Assembly: GCA_947494205.1 (NCBI GenBank)
Contig: CANLUH010000016.1
Coordinates: 1 to 64,000 of the forward strand
DNA from: an uncultured Flavobacteriaceae bacterium
Lineage (GTDB): Bacteria > Bacteroidota > Bacteroidia > Flavobacteriales > Flavobacteriaceae
Direction of reading: 5' to 3'
DNA: 64,000 bases
Shown piece by piece: positions 16,965 through 25,593 of the stretch (its first letter is position 1; every line of letters starts with the position of its first letter). A model generated the notes under the pieces. It searched no databases and had not been told where the DNA came from. It saw only the letters and a program-made list of their open reading frames with translations. The position numbers and the translations under genes are program-made.

Positions 16965-17330
16965 ATGTTTAAAAATATATTTTCATATAAAGGAAGAATT
17001 AGAAGATTAGAATATGGTTTAACTTATTTGGGCTATATATTGTTAACTAATTCTTCAAATTACTTATCAGATTTTTCTGATTCTGTTTTTATAGATATTA
17101 TAAACCTAGCTGTACTAGTATTAATCATTTGGATTATAATAGTTCAAGGTGCGAAACGTTGCCACGATAGAGGAAATAGCGGTTGGTACCAGATAATCCC
17201 TTTTTATATATTTTGGATGCTTTTTGCAGATAGCGACCACGGACCTAACGAATATGGAGATAATCCTAAAGGAATAGGTAACCACAGTGAACTAGAAGAG
17301 ATTGGTAAAGAAGTAACAAATTACGATTAA
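16965..17330 (+). CDS. DUF805 family membrane protein
   Basis: A 121-residue inner-membrane protein with the DUF805 hallmarks: the N-terminal FSYKGRIRRLEY, two or three hydrophobic segments, the GAKRCHDRGNSGWY loop, and a C-terminal GPNEYGDNPKG. Function unknown. It starts 3 bases after moxR and so shares the operon transcript, but DUF805 is not a usual member of the MoxR/DUF58 set, which suggests a later insertion. Confidence 0.9.
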   Translation: MFKNIFSYKGRIRRLEYGLTYLGYILLTNSSNYLSDFSDSVFIDIINLAVLVLIIWIIIVQGAKRCHDRGNSGWYQIIPFYIFWMLFADSDHGPNEYGDNPKGIGNHSELEEIGKEVTNYD

Positions 17331-17347
17331 CCAAAAGTATTTAAACC

Positions 17348-17878
17348 ATGAATAATTCCAACCATTGTGTGCTTTGCGATAACAAAATTGCAGATTTTAA
17401 AACAGGAGCTATTTGTAGTTTAACCAATAAAAAGCCTGATTTTCAAGGTAAGTGTAATGTTATAAAATTAGACAATACGTTTAAGTCGAAAATCACAGAA
17501 AAAAACATAGAATACGAAGCAGTATTAAAAACAAGAGTAGATGCTTACGGTATGTTCACTTTTTACCTAATTGTAGCTATTTTAATTTTTGTTGGTAGCT
17601 ATTTATTAGGAAAATATATTTTTGATGCTGGTTATATTTCAACAATACCGCTAATAGTAACGGGAGTAGGCATAGTACCTTTAGGAGTAGCATTTGGAAC
17701 GCTTAATAGTTATAGGTCATCATTAAAAATTGCAACAAAGAGAAAACAAGAACTTGATAACATAATAAAACTCTATGGTTACGCTTACGATATTACAATT
17801 AAACACTTTAAGGATAGCTTAGAAAATAAATCCTACGAAACAGATTTAAACATTAGAAAAATAGCCAATAGCCAATAG
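17348..17878 (+). CDS. Hypothetical membrane protein with N-terminal zinc-ribbon-like Cys
   Basis: A 176-residue protein, family not recognised. Four Cys in the first 36 residues (C8, C11, C23, C36; CVLCDNK then AICSLTNKKP) could bind a metal. Two transmembrane segments follow at about 72-95 and 99-122, then a charged helical tail. The last codons and the stop lie inside a 7-bp tandem repeat (17861-17909), so repeat copy number sets the C-terminal end. It lies between the moxR-DUF805 pair and DUF58 on the same strand. Confidence 0.75.
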   Translation: MNNSNHCVLCDNKIADFKTGAICSLTNKKPDFQGKCNVIKLDNTFKSKITEKNIEYEAVLKTRVDAYGMFTFYLIVAILIFVGSYLLGKYIFDAGYISTIPLIVTGVGIVPLGVAFGTLNSYRSSLKIATKRKQELDNIIKLYGYAYDITIKHFKDSLENKSYETDLNIRKIANSQ

Positions 17879-17909
17879 CCAATAGCCAATAGCCAATAGC
17901 CAATAGCCA
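17861..17909. repeat. 7 perfect copies of a 7-bp tandem repeat (ATAGCCA)
   Basis: Seven uninterrupted heptamers overlapping the end of the 17348 gene and filling most of the gap to the DUF58 gene (start 17922). Seven is not a multiple of three, so the repeat offers a TAG stop in every frame. Confidence 0.95.
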
Positions 17910-17921
17910 AAATTAAAACAC

Positions 17922-19253
17922 ATGAACTTTTTTAAACCATTTTACATTCAACATCGCTTTTTTTATGCAGGAATTGGCATTGTTGTACTTTTTGGTTTAA
18001 GTTATTTTATTCCTATTCTATTTAATATTGCGCAGCTCTGCATTTTGGTATTATTACTGTTTTTCTTTTTAGATTTTTTAATTGTTTTTATTGGAAAAAA
18101 TAGAATTGAAGGTAAGCGTGTATTACCAGAAAAATTTTCTAACGGAGACCCTAATAATGTAACATTAGAAATTAAAAACAACTATCCTATTCTTATACAC
18201 ATTGATATTATTGATGAAATTCCAGAGCAATTTCAAGTAAGAGATTTTAAAATAAGTAAAAAACTGTCTCCAAAGAAAACTGAGGCTTTAAAATATAATT
18301 TACGCCCAACGTCTCGTGGCGAATATCATTTTGGATCACTTAACGTCTATGCAAGCTCTATTTTAGGATTAGTAGCCAAACGCTTTACGTTTAATAGCGA
18401 TGCTATGGTGCCAACCTACCCTAGTTTTAAACAATTAAAAAAATTCGAACTTCTAAATATTAATAAAAATGCATTAGAATATGGCGTGAAAAAAGTACGC
18501 AGATTGGGGCATACTATGGAGTTTGAGCAAATAAAAGAATACGTTACAGGAGACGATTTACGTACCATAAACTGGAAAGCAACTGCCAAACGTAATCAGT
18601 TAATGGTAAACCAATACCAAGACGAAAAATCGCAACCTATTTATTCTATAATAGATAAAGGACGTGTTATGAAAATGCCTTTTGAAGGCTTAAGTCTTCT
18701 AGATTATGCTATAAACGCAACACTTGTTATAAGTAACGTAGCTTTAAAAAAACACGATAAAGCGGGTATGTTATCGTTCTCTAAACGTGTAAACAATGTT
18801 GTAGTTGCTCAACGTAGAAGCTCGCAAATGCGCTTAATTCTAGAATCACTTTACAACGTTAAAACCGATTATTTTGAAAGTGATTATAGCAGGTTATATG
18901 CTAATATAAAACGAAGCATTACACACAGAAGTCTTATTTTATTATATACTAATTTTGAAACTATGGACGCTTTAAATAGGCAACTCCCTTATTTAAAGGC
19001 CATATCGAAAAGTCATTTATTAGTGGTCATCTTTTTTAAGAACACCGAGCTGGATACTTTAATAAAAGACAAAGCAGATACTGTACAACAGGTTTACGAT
19101 AAGGTAATTGCAGAAAAGTTCGATTTCGAAAAACGATTAATCGTTAACGAACTTAAAAAGTATGGTATTCATTCTATACTAACTACTCCAGAAAACTTAA
19201 CCATAAATACTATTAATACCTATTTAGAGATTAAGGCGAGAGGCTTGTTGTAA
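17922..19253 (+). CDS. DUF58 domain-containing protein
   Basis: A 443-residue protein with two N-terminal membrane helices (about 12-60), a beta-rich middle, and the DUF58 core around GHTMEFEQIKEYVTGDDLRTINWKA in parts (about residues 190-215), continuing as a vWA-like fold. DUF58 proteins are the usual partners of MoxR ATPases. This is the last conserved member of the operon starting at 12903. Its start is 12 bases after the heptamer array, so array length could alter spacing and any translational coupling from the gene before. Confidence 0.92.
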   Translation: MNFFKPFYIQHRFFYAGIGIVVLFGLSYFIPILFNIAQLCILVLLLFFFLDFLIVFIGKNRIEGKRVLPEKFSNGDPNNVTLEIKNNYPILIHIDIIDEIPEQFQVRDFKISKKLSPKKTEALKYNLRPTSRGEYHFGSLNVYASSILGLVAKRFTFNSDAMVPTYPSFKQLKKFELLNINKNALEYGVKKVRRLGHTMEFEQIKEYVTGDDLRTINWKATAKRNQLMVNQYQDEKSQPIYSIIDKGRVMKMPFEGLSLLDYAINATLVISNVALKKHDKAGMLSFSKRVNNVVVAQRRSSQMRLILESLYNVKTDYFESDYSRLYANIKRSITHRSLILLYTNFETMDALNRQLPYLKAISKSHLLVVIFFKNTELDTLIKDKADTVQQVYDKVIAEKFDFEKRLIVNELKKYGIHSILTTPENLTINTINTYLEIKARGLL

Positions 19254-19272
19254 TCCTAAAAATAAATATAAA

Positions 19273-19806
19273 GTGGAAAAACTAAAGAAAAACTGGAAGC
19301 TTTACTTCATTATTACACCAATCGCTACTTTATATTTTACACTATCCCACCAATACAATTATTACCTAGAAGAAGATATTATTTCATTTAACATAACAGA
19401 AAAATTGATTATTGCTGGATGCCTGTTTTCAATAGCTATAGTTACATTATTTCTAATATTCTCTTCAGAAACCGATGGATTCATTCGTGTAGCGCAATCT
19501 TTTGCTTATTCTGTTTTTATTACAATTTTTGGGTTTTCCATCCTTCAAGAAGTTATTATTAGTGGAGGTTTACTTATAAATAGATTAGAAAACAAACCTG
19601 CTGCCAATCAAATATTAGAGATTACTTTCGTAAGTACTAATGGTACAATAAGAGCACGTAAGGCAAAAAACAGAAATGCTGACGTCACGCTTTACAACTT
19701 TTCAAAAGCCGATTTAAAAAAAGCTAAAAGAGGAGGTTATGTCTTTCTTGAATTTAAAAGAGGTGTGTTTGGCATTAAGTATATTAAATCTAAAGAGATT
19801 CGTTAG
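19273..19806 (+). CDS. Hypothetical membrane protein
   Basis: A 177-residue protein starting at GTG (MEKLKKNWKLYF). Three hydrophobic stretches (about 12-28, 42-62 and 72-98) are followed by a basic soluble C-terminus (IRARKAKNRNADVTLYN). No family recognised. It lies 19 bases after the DUF58 gene and may be a distal operon gene. Confidence 0.65.
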   Translation: MEKLKKNWKLYFIITPIATLYFTLSHQYNYYLEEDIISFNITEKLIIAGCLFSIAIVTLFLIFSSETDGFIRVAQSFAYSVFITIFGFSILQEVIISGGLLINRLENKPAANQILEITFVSTNGTIRARKAKNRNADVTLYNFSKADLKKAKRGGYVFLEFKRGVFGIKYIKSKEIR

Positions 19807-19855
19807 AAATAAAACTTAAAAGCAATGTTTTATTATAGAATAGCGTTTTTGAATT

Positions 19856-20548
19856 ATGAAAAAAGTATTAAATCAATTGTTAGTAATAGTAATCCTATTT
19901 ATTCCCTTAACTAGATGTAACCAATCTTCACATAATTATATCGATAACTCTATAGAAGTAGATGCATTGAATATTCCTATCGATTCTACTCAAGCATACT
20001 TTCCACGAGAGATGTTTCCAGAAGTAAAGATAAGATACATAGAAAATAGTGACTCCACATACACCTTAAAAAAAGACATTATAAAGGATTCTTATGAAGA
20101 CTATAAAATTGAATGGTACTCTGAATTCCTTTACGAAATAAGAGAGCCTTTATTATTTAACCGTAAGATAGAAAAGGAAATTTATAGATTTTCTTGGCTC
20201 CCTTCATTTAATAACTCAATGATTTTTAGAATTGAAGCACAGAACAAAAAGTATATACTTTACTGGAAAACATTAGATTTTAAAGTACAAGATAAGGTTC
20301 ATGAAGATTCTAAAACGATATCAGAAACTGAATGGTTAAATTTAAAAAAACTGCTAAAAGCTGCAGATTATTGGAATATAGAACTAGGAGGAAATGAGAG
20401 AGGTGTCGATGGTTCTGAATGGATTCTAGAAGGAGTAACTACTACAAAATACAAAGTCATTTCAGTTTGGTCTCCTAATAAGGGGGCTTTTCGTGAAGTT
20501 TGCAGTTTCTTAACAGAACTATCTGGTTTAAAACTCGATTTATATTAA
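19856..20548 (+). CDS. Hypothetical lipoprotein
   Basis: A 230-residue protein whose N-terminus is a lipoprotein signal (LLVIVILFIPLTRC, Cys22). The mature part is soluble and charged, rich in Tyr, Trp, Glu and Lys, with no motif I recognise. The start ATG is clear and the gene follows the previous one by 49 bases. Probably an envelope protein; function unknown. Confidence 0.7.
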   Translation: MKKVLNQLLVIVILFIPLTRCNQSSHNYIDNSIEVDALNIPIDSTQAYFPREMFPEVKIRYIENSDSTYTLKKDIIKDSYEDYKIEWYSEFLYEIREPLLFNRKIEKEIYRFSWLPSFNNSMIFRIEAQNKKYILYWKTLDFKVQDKVHEDSKTISETEWLNLKKLLKAADYWNIELGGNERGVDGSEWILEGVTTTKYKVISVWSPNKGAFREVCSFLTELSGLKLDLY

Positions 20549-20662
20549 ATAACAACAACTCATCCTCAAAAAACCACAACTCAGTAACAACGATTAGTAT
20601 ACACTCTGCTTTTGTGTGATATTTGAATCATCAATAACAAATAACACATAAACACTATACTC

Positions 20663-21118
20663 ATGACAACACCAACAACACACAGAAACAACTCTTTAAA
20701 AGTAATAATGCTTAATATCGTTTTTGCATTTTGTACACTATTAGGTTTCTCTCAAGACACAAAAACAGAAGGACAAACCATTACAGTAACTGTAGATAAT
20801 GTAAAAAACAGTAATGGAAATGTAATGGTTGCCTTACATAGCGAAGACACTTTTTTAAAAGGACAAGGCATACAAAACCTAGAAAGCGACATAAAAGATG
20901 GTAAAATAACGGTTACTTTTAAAAACGTAGCTTCAGGTAGCTATGCTATTATGGTATTACACGATGAAAACAAAAATAAAAGAATGGATTTTGAAAACGG
21001 TATGCCTCTAGAAAGCTACGGCATGTCTAACAACCCAATGAGCTACGGACCGCCACAATTTAGTGAAGCAAAATTTGAAGTCGCAGCAGAAAACTTAGAT
21101 TTAAACATCAGGTTATAA
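20663..21118 (+). CDS. DUF2141 domain-containing secreted protein
   Basis: A 151-residue protein with a longish N-terminus and signal sequence (VIMLNIVFAFCTLLGFSQ, cleavage near residue 30), then one DUF2141 domain: VDNVKNSNGNVMVALHSED, GSYAIMVLHDENKNKRMDFE and PMSYGPPQFSEAKFEV. DUF2141 proteins are small periplasmic beta-sandwich proteins of unknown role. The Asp/Asn-rich DENKNKRMD loop resembles a calcium site. The gene is followed by a strong terminator. Confidence 0.9.
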   Translation: MTTPTTHRNNSLKVIMLNIVFAFCTLLGFSQDTKTEGQTITVTVDNVKNSNGNVMVALHSEDTFLKGQGIQNLESDIKDGKITVTFKNVASGSYAIMVLHDENKNKRMDFENGMPLESYGMSNNPMSYGPPQFSEAKFEVAAENLDLNIRL

Positions 21119-21143
21119 CCCTCAAAAAATCAATCAAAAAACA

Positions 21144-21181
21144 AAAACCCCAGTTAGAACAATTGTTTTAACTGGGGTTTT
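21144..21181 (+). terminator. Intrinsic terminator after the DUF2141 gene
   Basis: Stem AAAACCCCAGTTA (21144-21156) with TAACTGGGGTTTT (21169-21181), enclosing a smaller palindrome (AACAATTGTT). It could also serve the minus-strand dps transcript that ends at 21249. Confidence 0.88.
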
Positions 21182-21248
21182 GATAGTAATTTACATTTTA
21201 AAATTATACTTACTTATAGATTACCACCTTTGCAGGAATAACTATACA

Positions 21249-21728
21249 CTATATACTCTCTTCCAACCAAGCACTCATCATCCAAACGGTCTTTTCTTGT
21301 TCGGTAATAAAGTCGCTCATCATAGAGTTTGTACCTTCATCGTTAGCTTCACCAGCTTTCTCCAATATTTGTCTTTCAATTTTTAATAATTCGGTTAACG
21401 ACTCTACAATTAAACGCACCGCTTTATCATCTTTAGAAATGTTTTTCCCTACAGGTACTTTGGTAATAGCACTGTAATCTTCAAAGGTGTGTAAAGGTGT
21501 TTCGCCTAATGTTAAAATACGTTCGGCTAATAAATCAACCTTCATATTAGCATCGGTGTATAACTCTTCAAACTTAACATGTAAATCGAAAAAATTCTTT
21601 CCTTTTATATTCCAATGAATACCTCTTAAGTTTTGGTAATACGTCTGAAAATTAGCTAATAATGTATTTAAATCGCTCGCTAATTCTTTTGTTATTTCTG
21701 TTCCTAGTCCTAGGCTATTATATTTCAT
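21249..21728 (-). CDS. dps: Dps family ferritin-like DNA-protection protein
   Basis: A 159-residue Dps/miniferritin. The dodecamer oxidises and stores iron with hydrogen peroxide and shields DNA. The inter-subunit ferroxidase ligands are all present with correct spacing: H38, H50, D65 and E69 (in GIHWNIKGKNFFDLHVKF and MKVDLLAERIL). It is transcribed divergently from an OxyR-type regulator at 21850, the expected control arrangement. Its -7 box reads TACTTTTG on the minus strand (21764-21771). Confidence 0.95.
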   Translation of the reverse strand: MKYNSLGLGTEITKELASDLNTLLANFQTYYQNLRGIHWNIKGKNFFDLHVKFEELYTDANMKVDLLAERILTLGETPLHTFEDYSAITKVPVGKNISKDDKAVRLIVESLTELLKIERQILEKAGEANDEGTNSMMSDFITEQEKTVWMMSAWLEESI

Positions 21729-21763
21729 ATCTCTTATTTTTATTTGATTTTTTTAATCTTCCA

Positions 21764-21771
21764 CAAAAGTA
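21764..21771 (-). promoter_or_regulatory. Probable -7 box (TACTTTTG) of dps
   Basis: On the minus strand this octamer fits TAnnTTTG and lies 35 bases before the dps start codon, leaving the OxyR-like sequences just upstream of it. Confidence 0.55.
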
Positions 21772-21785
21772 AATCACAATTAAAT

Positions 21786-21840
21786 ATTAAAAACTATAAG
21801 TTTTATTGATGGTTTTTATATTTTTATAGTCTAAAACTAT
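21786..21840. promoter_or_regulatory. OxyR-like operator region between dps and oxyR
   Basis: ATAG-N7-CTAT at 21826-21840 matches the core of the known OxyR half-site (ATAGnTnnnAnCTAT) except at one inner position. A second CTAT at 21794-21797 with AT-rich flanks may be a degenerate second site. The better box ends 9 bases before the oxyR ATG, which would suit autorepression. Confidence 0.5.
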
Positions 21841-21849
21841 AAACCAACA

Positions 21850-22788
21850 ATGACTATAACGCAATTATCGTATGTTCTTGCCGTGGCAGAGCATCAAAAC
21901 TTTACAAAAGCTGCTGCAAAATGTTTTGTTACACAGCCAACGTTAAGTATGCAAATACAGAAATTAGAAGATCAGTTAGATATTTTAATTTTCGATAGAA
22001 GTAAAAAACCTATAGAGTTAACCGAAGTCGGTAAAAAGATAGTAACACAAGCTAGAAATATTGTAAACGAATCGAATAGAATTCAAGATATAGTAGACCA
22101 ACAAAAAGGATTTATTGGTGGTGAATTTAGATTAGGTATTATTCCTACTATTATGCCTACGTTGCTACCTATGTTTTTAAAAACCTTTATAAAAAAACAC
22201 CCTAAGGTAAAGTTGATTATTGAAGAGTTAACGACCGAAGAGATTATTTCTAGAATTAACGATGGACATTTAGATGCCGCAATTGCTGCGACACCTCTGG
22301 AAAATGAAAATATTAAGGAACGTGTTCTGTATTTTGAACCTTTTGTAGCTTACATACCTAATAACCATAGATTGTCTGACAAGAAGAAAATTGATGTTTC
22401 CGATTTAGATATTGAGGATATGTTATTATTAGAAGATGGACATTGCTTTAGAGACGGAGTTATTAACCTTTGTAAGGTGTTTAAAGATCATACAGACGAT
22501 ACTTTTCAATTAGAAAGCGGAAGTATAGAAACCCTTATGAAACTCTCTAACGAAGGTTTAGGAATGACTTTACTACCTTATTTACACACCTTAGATGTTG
22601 GTGATAAAACGAAAGACAATCTTCGCCACTTTAATAGTCCCTCTCCTGCACGAGAAGTTAGTATTATTTATCATAAAAGTGAATTGAAAATGCAAATTAT
22701 CGAAGCCATGCAAGATGTTATCTCTGGTATTATAAGAGGTGCTATTGCATTTCAAAATGTAGAAATCATAAGTCCTTTGGCTAAATAA
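21850..22788 (+). CDS. oxyR: LysR-type hydrogen-peroxide regulator OxyR
   Basis: A 312-residue LysR-type regulator. The winged helix-turn-helix fills about residues 1-60 (TQLSYVLAVAEHQNFTKAAAKC). The redox pair is visible: C199 in EDGHCFRD and C208 in INLC, the same numbers and spacing as the peroxidatic and resolving cysteines of E. coli OxyR. It should sense peroxide and activate antioxidant genes, first of all the divergent dps. A perfect hairpin terminator follows. Confidence 0.95.
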   Translation: MTITQLSYVLAVAEHQNFTKAAAKCFVTQPTLSMQIQKLEDQLDILIFDRSKKPIELTEVGKKIVTQARNIVNESNRIQDIVDQQKGFIGGEFRLGIIPTIMPTLLPMFLKTFIKKHPKVKLIIEELTTEEIISRINDGHLDAAIAATPLENENIKERVLYFEPFVAYIPNNHRLSDKKKIDVSDLDIEDMLLLEDGHCFRDGVINLCKVFKDHTDDTFQLESGSIETLMKLSNEGLGMTLLPYLHTLDVGDKTKDNLRHFNSPSPAREVSIIYHKSELKMQIIEAMQDVISGIIRGAIAFQNVEIISPLAK

Positions 22789-22812
22789 TATAGCTTAGGT
22801 ATTAAAATATGT

Positions 22813-22850
22813 AAAAGCGCTATGTAAAATATATTTTACATAGCGCTTTT
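22813..22850. terminator. Bidirectional intrinsic terminator (oxyR / 22870 gene)
   Basis: A perfect 38-base palindrome (AAAAGCGCTATGTAAAATA and its complement) between two convergent genes. Confidence 0.9.
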
Positions 22851-22869
22851 TATTAATAATTAAAGATAA

Positions 22870-23382
22870 TCATTTATTAGGTACTGGGTGTAATAATACA
22901 GCACCTGCGGCTAAAATAGCAGCTGGTCCTCCAGGAAGTGCTGCAACTATTCCTGCCCACTGTAACCAAGTTATAGGAAAATGCACCCCTTTTCCTTGAT
23001 TAACAATTTTCATTTGTGCAATTTTAATAGCAAATATAGCGGCTATACCAGCACCAATTACTGTCGCTGCACCACCTGTAATTACACCTGCTGCTCCTAA
23101 GGCTGAAGCCACAAAACCTGCTACAACACCACTTCCAGTAGTACCAGCAATTAAGTCTTGTGTTACTTTTTCGTCAAGTATAAAATTAATACCCCACCAG
23201 TTCGTTTCTATTTTTACTGGGTTAGCGGCACGTCTTGCTGATACATTAGTAGGCTCTCCTTCTGCTATAGAATCTCCTGAAAATGCCACTCCCATTTTAT
23301 TAAGTTCAGGTATAGATTGGTCTAATGTTGCTTTTAATTCTTCAAGCGCTTTCTCGAAATTTGCTTCTTCTTTTGTACTCAT
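22870..23382 (-). CDS. Gly/Ala-rich hydrophobic protein, unknown function
   Basis: A 170-residue protein. Residues 1-75 are soluble and acidic (a short coiled-coil-like N-terminus, then VSARRAANPVKIETNWWG). Residues 76-125 are a Gly/Ala-rich hydrophobic stretch with glycine-zipper-like spacing (GSGVVAGFVASALGAAG). A second hydrophobic hairpin ends the protein (WAGIVAALPGGPAAILAAGA). No signal peptide. Pore-forming toxins and bacteriocins share such composition, but no immunity or export gene adjoins, so function is open. Own upstream region. Confidence 0.7.
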   Translation of the reverse strand: MSTKEEANFEKALEELKATLDQSIPELNKMGVAFSGDSIAEGEPTNVSARRAANPVKIETNWWGINFILDEKVTQDLIAGTTGSGVVAGFVASALGAAGVITGGAATVIGAGIAAIFAIKIAQMKIVNQGKGVHFPITWLQWAGIVAALPGGPAAILAAGAVLLHPVPNK

Positions 23383-23601
23383 AATGTAAGTTTAATTAAT
23401 AAAAGGTTAATAGTTTAGCAAATTTACAATGAGTGTTTTACCTATTTAAGCGTACAAGTACTTCAAGAAAAATACAAGTAGAAACCCTTGCTTTTGTAAA
23501 CAGAAATTCAATTTAACAAATTGATTTACAACAACATTAAGTGTTAACATGAAGTCGCTTTTTATATAATAAAGGACGTATTTAGAAATGTTTTTAACTA
23601 A

Positions 23602-23627
23602 AAAAAGCGACTCGCAAGTCGCTTTTT
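23602..23627. terminator. Hairpin terminator (AAAAAGCGACT stem)
   Basis: An 11-base-pair stem (23602-23612 with 23617-23627), loop CGCA, with a T-run on either strand. It ends the minus-strand gene at 23630. The right arm AGTCGCTTTTTAT also occurs alone at 23553-23565. Confidence 0.85.
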
Positions 23628-23629
23628 AT

Positions 23630-23827
23630 TTATGATTTTAAATAGATTAGACACTGGTCTAAATCTGGATTTTCTTGTATTAAAGATTCTATGTAAATCT
23701 TCAACTCTTTTATTTCGTAAGGTAATAACCTTTCTAGTGCTTTTTGCACTTCCCTGCAAAATAAGTTAGCATCAAAACTTACTTTATTGAGTATAGTTTT
23801 GGTGTACTCGAACATTGCTCTTGCCAT
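23630..23827 (-). CDS. Small conserved-looking hypothetical protein
   Basis: A 65-residue, mostly helical protein with no signal peptide and two Cys (MARAMFEYTKTILNKVSFD at the start, PYEIKELKIYIESLIQ in the middle). I recall similar 60-70 residue proteins in other Flavobacteriaceae but no function. It has its own terminator, and the long gap upstream suggests its own promoter. Confidence 0.7.
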   Translation of the reverse strand: MARAMFEYTKTILNKVSFDANLFCREVQKALERLLPYEIKELKIYIESLIQENPDLDQCLIYLKS

Positions 23828-23974
23828 AATTAAGTATTAGGGTTTAGTTAATAAAAAAAAGTAATGTTATCTATAGGCGAATGGTTTATTATTTCGATTA
23901 AAGGTAATAAAAAATTAAACTCGAAATACATTATACCGTTTTTTTAACAGTTAAAAAAACCTTAATTTTTAAGT

Positions 23975-24772
23975 TTAAAATCTATTATCGCCATCTAATA
24001 TATCGCCTAAACCTCCTAAAATACTACCTTCTCCTTTACTATTTCCTCCTCTAGGCAAACTAGCTAAAACACGTCCTGCTAATCTACTAAATGGTAACGA
24101 TTGTATATAAACAACTCCTGGTCCTTGTAATTTAGCAAAGAAAAGACCTTCTCCTCCAAAAATAGTGTTTTTAATGCCTCCTATAAATTCTATATCGTAA
24201 TCTATATCTTGCGAAAAGCCTATAATACAACCAGTGTCTACACGAAGTGTTTCTCCTGCTTTTAACTCTTTTCTAGCTGTAGTTCCTCCTGCGTGTACAA
24301 AGGCCATACCATCTCCTTCTAACTTTTGCATAATAAAACCTTCGCCTCCAAACAATCCTCTTCCTAATCGTTTACTAAATTCTATACCTACACTTACCCC
24401 TTTTGCTGCGCATAAAAAGGCATCTTTCTGGCAAACAAATTTACCACCGTACTCCATTAAATCTATTGGTATTATTTTACCTGGATAAGGCGAAGCAAAC
24501 GAGACATTACGTTTTCCTGTTAAATCATTATAAAAAGCTGTCATAAACAAGCTTTCTCCTGTAAGAATTCGTTTTCCTGCTCCTAAAATTTTACCAAGAA
24601 ATCCAGAATCTTTTTGTGAGCCATCTCCAAAAATGGTTTCCATTTTTATGCCATCGTCCATCATCATAAAACTTCCTGCTTCTGCAACTACTCCTTCTTG
24701 AGGGTCTAACTCAATTTCCACGTATTGCATTTCTTCTCCGTAAATTCTATAGTCTATTTCGTGTGCTGTCAT
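23975..24772 (-). CDS. TIGR00266/AIM24 family protein
   Basis: A 265-residue protein of the AIM24/TIGR00266 family. Gly-rich beta-helical repeats are plain: [43 protein letters not shown] and [21 protein letters not shown], ending in a Gly-rich tail. The bacterial proteins are cytoplasmic or membrane-associated, and their biochemical role is not settled. No partner gene is adjacent except a DUF4442 gene 70 bases upstream on the same strand. Confidence 0.92.
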   Translation of the reverse strand: MTAHEIDYRIYGEEMQYVEIELDPQEGVVAEAGSFMMMDDGIKMETIFGDGSQKDSGFLGKILGAGKRILTGESLFMTAFYNDLTGKRNVSFASPYPGKIIPIDLMEYGGKFVCQKDAFLCAAKGVSVGIEFSKRLGRGLFGGEGFIMQKLEGDGMAFVHAGGTTARKELKAGETLRVDTGCIIGFSQDIDYDIEFIGGIKNTIFGGEGLFFAKLQGPGVVYIQSLPFSRLAGRVLASLPRGGNSKGEGSILGGLGDILDGDNRF

Positions 24773-24842
24773 GTTTTCGTTTTTAGATTAATATAGCTGT
24801 TAGTATCTACTCTTTGCAATTTGTTACAAACTACTAATAAGG

Positions 24843-25304
24843 CTATTTTTTCTTTTTAAGTCTTACTGACCATTCAAAATTAAAAGTAGAAACAACTATA
24901 CCGTCTTCATTTGTCCCCACTGCTTTCATCCAGACTATTTGTCCTTCTCCGGTCTCAATTGTTCTTTCTAAAGCTTCATCTATTAAATGTCCGTCATTAC
25001 AAACAAATGTAATTCTGCCAGTTGCTTTTTTAGTAAACGTAGCATTATTAGTAGTTACTAACATAGAAATAGGCTTACCACTTTCTCTAATTTTCATTAA
25101 TACTAAAGCACCAGTTGCTAACTCGGCTGCCATACCTTGTACTGCCCAAAACATAGATTTAAAAGGGTTTTGATTTATCCATCTGTGTTTTACAGCAACA
25201 GAACAACTCTCTTTTGTAATAGATTTTACACGTACGCCAGTAAAATAAACTGCGGGTAACTTAAAAAGGTTGAAAGTATTTATTTTCTTAGGTGTTAGCT
25301 TCAT
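24843..25304 (-). CDS. DUF4442 domain protein (hotdog-fold, thioesterase-like)
   Basis: A 153-residue protein matching DUF4442, a hotdog-fold family related to acyl-CoA thioesterases (PaaI/YiiD-like). Blocks seen: HRWINQNPFKSMFWAVQGMA near residue 40-60, AELATGALVLMKI and the Lys-rich C-terminus. The usual thioesterase nucleophile or base cannot be assigned by eye. It could share a transcript with the AIM24-like gene downstream. Confidence 0.85.
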   Translation of the reverse strand: MKLTPKKINTFNLFKLPAVYFTGVRVKSITKESCSVAVKHRWINQNPFKSMFWAVQGMAAELATGALVLMKIRESGKPISMLVTTNNATFTKKATGRITFVCNDGHLIDEALERTIETGEGQIVWMKAVGTNEDGIVVSTFNFEWSVRLKKKK

Positions 25305-25593
25305 TTTGTTTCTCTATTTATAATCGAAATATATTATTTGATAAAACCAAATGTACATTTTTTATACTGTTTCTTATAATTCATCATAGCTTTATCCTTA
25401 TTACCATTATTTTATTAATGTACTTAATCGTATCGTTTTTTCATTCTTAGACGTATCCTTTCATTTAATTCTGAAGCTATTATAATTGTTATGCGCTAAT
25501 GGGTAACAAAAAATAGCTTTACTCTCTAACTAACAACAATAGCGCAAGCCAAAAAGCTATAATAGAGTAGGCATTTATTAAATATTATTTTTT

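Noticed and set aside
7264-25505. Shared 12-mer GCTAATGGGTAA near 7268 and 25495 as a regulatory motif
   Set aside because: In 64 kb of AT-rich DNA many 12-base matches arise by chance, and the flanks are not similar.
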